Assembly: GCA_026708035.1 (NCBI GenBank)
Contig: JAPOVQ010000006.1
Span: 187,554 to 251,553, forward strand
DNA length: 64,000 nucleotides
Origin: Chloroflexota bacterium
GTDB taxonomy: Bacteria; Chloroflexota; UBA11872
Direction of reading: 5' to 3'
Both the position numbers and the translations under genes were made by a program. A model generated the notes under the pieces. That model saw only the letters and a program-made list of their open reading frames with translations. It had not been told where the DNA came from and made no database searches. Below are positions 61,236 through 64,000 of the stretch, in pieces. Numbering within the stretch: the first letter of the stretch is position 1; each line of letters starts with the position of its first letter.

Positions 61236-62810
61236 CTACGTAGGTTTCGTCACCGCGGATTGGCTGCCGCGTGCGCGGAGCAGGGCGTACTCGTAGCTGT
61301 CCTTCAACGCCAACCACGAGGCCTCGATGATGTTGGCCGAGCTGCCCACCGTGCCCCACTCGCCGTCGCCGTCCGACGACTGGATGAGCACGCGCACCGC
61401 CGCGTCCGTGGCGGCGCTGGAATTTAGGATGCGGACCTTGTAGTCGGCCAGATGCATGGCGCCCAGCTCCGGGAAGAACCGCTCCAGCGCCTTGCGGGCG
61501 GCGCGGTCGAGGGCGCTGACGGGGCCGTTGCCCTCGGCGGCGGTGTGGAAAATCTCCTCGCCCACGCGGATTTTCACCATGGCCTCGGAGAGCATGTCGC
61601 GCCCGCCCCGGGTCTCCGCCAACACGAGGAAGTCCACGAAGGCAAACGGCGGCTCGTAGTCCCCGGACAGACGACGAAGCAATAGCTCGAACGACGCTTC
61701 GGCGCCCTCGAACTGGAAGCCGCGCTCTTCGAGCGCCTTCAACTCGTCGACGACCTGCGCGGCGTCGGTGTCGGAGCCCAGGCCCAACGCGTCGGCTCGA
61801 GCCACGACCGAGCTGCGCCCGGCCAGTTCGGAAATCAGGATGCGGGAGTCGTTGCCGACCAGCAGCGGGTCGATGTGCTGATAGGCGTCGCTGTGCTTGC
61901 GCATGCCGCTGCCGTGATAGCCCGCCTTGTGCGCAAAGGCGCTGTGGCCGGCGAACGGCGTCTGGGGGTCGAGCGTCACGTTGGCGATCTCTGCGATATA
62001 GCGCGCCAACGCGGCGGTCTGTTGAAGCTGAGCGGGCGCGACGCAGTCGTGGCCAAGCTTGAGCTGGAGCGTCGGGATCAGGGTGAGCAGGTTGGCGTTG
62101 CCGCAGCGCTCGCCGAGTCCATTGGCCGTGCCCTGGACCTGGCGCGCGCCGGCCTCGACTCCGGCCAGGGCGTTGGCCTCGGCCAGGTCCAAATCGTCGT
62201 GGGTGTGAATGCCCAACGGCAGCTCCGTCCAGGCCGCGGCCGCCAATGTTCCCTCCTGGATTCCGGCGGGCAGCGACCCGCCGTTGGTATCGCAGAGCAC
62301 CAGCCAATCGGCGGCGGAAGCGGCGCGCACGCACTGCTCCACGTAGGCGCGGTCGTGATCGAGGCCGTCGAAATAGTGCTCCGCGTCCACGATGACCTCG
62401 CGGCCGGCGCTCTTGAGGAAGGCCACCGAGTCGCGAATCATCGCCAGGTTCTCGTCGGGCGTGGTCTCGAGCACCGACTCGGCCTGGAACCGCGAGAACT
62501 TGGCCACAATGGTCACCGTGGGCGTTTCACTGGCCAGCAACGCTTGCAGGTTCTCGTCCGACTCGGCGCGGATGCCCTTATAGCGCGTGGCGCCGAACGC
62601 GGTGATGCGCGCGTGCTTCCAGGATCGTTCGGCGGCGCGGGTGAAGAATTCGCGGTCCTTGGGGTTGGATCCCGGGAAGCCGCCTTCGATGTAGTGCACG
62701 CCGTACGCATCGAGGCGCTCGGCGATGCGGAGCTTGTCCTCGGCGGAAAACGAGATGCCCTCGGTCTGCGCGCCGTCGCGCAGCGTGGTGTCGTAGAGCG
62801 AGAGTTGCAT
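61236..62810 (-). CDS. cimA: (R)-citramalate synthase (CimA)
   Basis: A 524-residue enzyme that joins pyruvate and acetyl-CoA to citramalate, the threonine-independent route to isoleucine. The N-terminal HMGL-like barrel shows YDTTLRDGAQTEG, EGGFPGSNPKD and the metal motif IHTHDDLDLAEAN; GLGERCGNANL follows. The C-terminal 130 residues are the LeuA-type regulatory domain that normally binds the end product. EGGFPGSNPKD separates CimA from LeuA, which has IEAGFP. GAGGA precedes the ATG. Upstream lies a possible leader peptide with hairpins, and leuD follows the usual order further upstream. Confidence 0.93.
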   Translation of the reverse strand: MQLSLYDTTLRDGAQTEGISFSAEDKLRIAERLDAYGVHYIEGGFPGSNPKDREFFTRAAERSWKHARITAFGATRYKGIRAESDENLQALLASETPTVTIVAKFSRFQAESVLETTPDENLAMIRDSVAFLKSAGREVIVDAEHYFDGLDHDRAYVEQCVRAASAADWLVLCDTNGGSLPAGIQEGTLAAAAWTELPLGIHTHDDLDLAEANALAGVEAGARQVQGTANGLGERCGNANLLTLIPTLQLKLGHDCVAPAQLQQTAALARYIAEIANVTLDPQTPFAGHSAFAHKAGYHGSGMRKHSDAYQHIDPLLVGNDSRILISELAGRSSVVARADALGLGSDTDAAQVVDELKALEERGFQFEGAEASFELLLRRLSGDYEPPFAFVDFLVLAETRGGRDMLSEAMVKIRVGEEIFHTAAEGNGPVSALDRAARKALERFFPELGAMHLADYKVRILNSSAATDAAVRVLIQSSDGDGEWGTVGSSANIIEASWLALKDSYEYALLRARGSQSAVTKPT

Positions 62811-62846
62811 GCGGAAATTCCTCGGCAGGTGTGGAGGGTTGAGAAC

Positions 62847-62898
62847 CCGAACGGGTGTGGGCCGTGGCCCACCGGCCGGCGGTTCGGCTAGCGAGCCG
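62847..62898 (-). promoter_or_regulatory. Overlapping hairpins between a leader ORF and cimA, possible attenuator
   Basis: On the reverse strand, CCGAAC (62887-62882) pairs with GTTCGG (62852-62847) around an inner perfect stem GTGGGCC-AC-GGCCCAC (62872-62857). An alternative stem CGGCT-CGCT-AGCCG (62898-62885) uses part of the same bases and the leader stop codon. Mutually exclusive stems placed right behind a short ORF are the layout of an amino-acid attenuator. No clear T-run follows, so control of translation rather than termination is possible. Confidence 0.4.
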
Positions 62899-62983
62899 CC
62901 ACGCGGACTGCCGCGGCAATGTCGACCGCGCCCGTGAATGTGGACTTCACGGGTCGCGGAGAATCCTTGCGTCGGGCAGTCAT
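62888..62983 (-). CDS. Putative 31-residue leader peptide of cimA
   Basis: An ATG-to-TAG frame upstream of cimA on the same strand. Its second half (TGAVDIAAAVRVAAR) is rich in Val, Ala and Ile, with four Val and one Ile codon in the last sixteen, the amino acids related to the branched-chain pathway. The stop lies inside one of two competing hairpins. No strong ribosome site is seen. It is too short to judge by composition alone. Confidence 0.35.
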   Translation of the reverse strand: MTARRKDSPRPVKSTFTGAVDIAAAVRVAAR

Positions 62984-63051
62984 GGACTTGGGCCTGTCTC
63001 GATCAGTGAGGCGGGCGCTGCCGCCGAGGGCATTGTAAGGCGTCGCACGCC

Positions 63052-63327
63052 GCCCCCTCACCCTATCCCTCTCCCCAGGGAGAGGGAACCGGCCCGTCGC
63101 TGCGGGCCCGCGGGTGACAGCAAGACATTCTTGGTGGATTCGCTGCCAGCCCGGCAGCTAGTCCGGCTCCTTCTCCCCAGGGGAGAAGGGTGGGATGAGG
63201 GGACGGAATCGCCGATGCGCATATTGTCGCCCTCACCCCTGGATCAGGTCCGGGGCAGGCTCTTCGTCCGAATGACGGAGGGTGTTGCCCGTCGGCCTGG
63301 ATTCAGGCTTTGGCCGGAATGACGGAG
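63052..63327. repeat. Dispersed repeats in the cimA-leuD gap
   Basis: The 377-base gap upstream of the leader contains a CCTCACCCTATCCCTCTCCCCAGGGAGAGGGAACC copy (63052-63095), a degenerate TTCTCCCCAGGGGAGAAGGG stem (about 63170-63190), and a GGATTCAGGCTTTGGCCGGAATGACGG copy (about 63299-63327). No gene is visible there. Confidence 0.8.
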
Positions 63328-63360
63328 AAGGGACCGGACTGGCGGCGCGCCGGATGCCAA

Positions 63361-63975
63361 TTACGAGGACTCGCCGCCGAAGCCGGTGAGGTACGGCAGG
63401 CGGTCGCTCGTCGCGCGGACCTCGTCGGCGTTTTCGAGAAGCTGTCCCAGGGCGTCCCAGCGGCCCGTCAGGAAGCTCGCGCGGGCGCTGGCGGGGATCG
63501 AGGCCGGGTAGGCGCCCTGGTCCGTCACGATGCGCTCCGCCTCCACGTCGACGGTGAGCTCAGTGTCCGGCGCCTCCTCGAGCAGCGCTTGCAGGGCATC
63601 GGCGTGCTCGGGAGTCGTCGTCAGGCAGGGCAGACCAATCGCCACGCAGTTGCCAAAGAAGATCTCGGCGAAGCTCTCGCCGACGATCGCCTTGATGCCG
63701 CGACGAAGCAACGCCTGCGGCGCATGCTCGCGGCTCGACCCACAGCCGAAATTCTCGTTCACGACCAGCACACCGGCGCCGTCGAAGCGCGGATCGTCCA
63801 GCGGGTGCGCGCCGTTGAGGGCGCGGCGGTCGTCCTCGAAGGCATGCGGGCCGAGGCCTTCGAACGTGATCTCGCGCAGATAGCGCGCCGGAATGATCCG
63901 GTCGGTGTCGATGTCATTGCCCCGCACCGGCACGCCGCGGCCGACGATGCGGTCGATGACTGCCTCGTCGCTCAT
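63361..63975 (-). CDS. leuD: 3-isopropylmalate/(R)-citramalate dehydratase small subunit (LeuD)
   Basis: A 204-residue small subunit of the aconitase-family isomerase of leucine (and citramalate) biosynthesis. NDIDTDRIIPARYL near the N-terminus and NENFGCGSSREHAP (residues about 73-86) are the swivel-domain signatures. With cimA downstream, the same dehydratase could serve both the leucine and the citramalate-isoleucine branch. Its ATG overlaps the stop of the upstream large-subunit gene by four bases (ATGA). Confidence 0.94.
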   Translation of the reverse strand: MSDEAVIDRIVGRGVPVRGNDIDTDRIIPARYLREITFEGLGPHAFEDDRRALNGAHPLDDPRFDGAGVLVVNENFGCGSSREHAPQALLRRGIKAIVGESFAEIFFGNCVAIGLPCLTTTPEHADALQALLEEAPDTELTVDVEAERIVTDQGAYPASIPASARASFLTGRWDALGQLLENADEVRATSDRLPYLTGFGGESS

Positions 63976-64000
63976 GACGCAACCATCCGCCGCACGTCGG
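63972..64000 (-). CDS. leuC: C-terminal end of the large subunit LeuC, cut by window edge
   Basis: The last eight codons before a TGA that overlaps the leuD start, reading DVRRMVAS. A DVR-containing tail is usual for LeuC, and leuC directly upstream of leuD with a four-base overlap is the standard order. The fragment is too short for proof from sequence alone. Confidence 0.55.

Overview
This is high-GC bacterial chromosome with short intergenic gaps and no phage, transposase, CRISPR array, rRNA or tRNA gene that I could recognise. The gene content fits a free-living or host-associated Chloroflexota, such as an SAR202/Dehalococcoidia-like or sponge-symbiont lineage. The clues are the futalosine menaquinone genes, a large set of hydroxy-acid, sugar-acid and aldolase enzymes present as paralogues (Ldh2-type dehydrogenases, PhyH oxygenases, SDRs, HpcH/HpaI aldolases), and palindromic dispersed repeats in most intergenic gaps. 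The phylum assignment is inference; no marker gene here proves it.

Layout. 1-21 kb holds scattered catabolic genes: a partial PhyH oxygenase, three SDRs, a DapA-type lyase, a D-threonine/D-serine-type PLP enzyme, a methylmalonate-semialdehyde dehydrogenase followed by a methyltransferase and two tandem HpcH/HpaI aldolases, a quinone oxidoreductase, an MFS carrier, a MenC/NSAR-like enolase, an MMPL exporter, a YyaL-type protein, ispH and an Ldh2 dehydrogenase. 21.7-26.5 kb holds a mosaic membrane sulfatase-like gene with a decayed copy of its 5' end beside it, and a tandem PhyH pair of which one is broken by a single nonsense codon. 26.6-31.1 kb is a compact operon tetR-mqnE-mqnA-mqnC-mqnD with a perfect inverted repeat just before tetR.

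32-40 kb carries a class II FBP aldolase, a DUF971 gene overlapping a GDP-mannose pyrophosphorylase/phosphomutase fusion, a Xer-type recombinase, a nickel-pincer LarA family racemase and a CoA-binding protein flanked by direct repeats. 40-42 kb is groES-groEL, where the groEL frame has no ordinary start codon for its conserved N-terminus. 42.7-47.7 kb has an aminotransferase whose C-terminus is encoded by a dispersed repeat, two tandem Ldh2 dehydrogenases, a cysteine-synthase-like protein and a cupin. 47.8-52.9 kb is a surface-glycan block: flippase, PMI-type cupin, phosphomannomutase, RMD-like reductase and GMD. Together with the fusion at 34-36 kb it can make GDP-mannose and probably GDP-D-rhamnose.

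53-64 kb holds a fourth Ldh2, an orphan YqeC, a NatAB-type ABC exporter, two tandem M20 peptidases, an ECF sigma/anti-sigma pair, and branched-chain amino acid genes (cimA with a possible attenuator leader, leuD, the end of leuC).

How the parts fit: most single genes look like a toolkit for oxidising and cleaving hydroxy acids, sugar acids and small amino acids. The mqn operon supplies the quinone for respiration. The GDP-sugar genes and flippase build surface polysaccharide.
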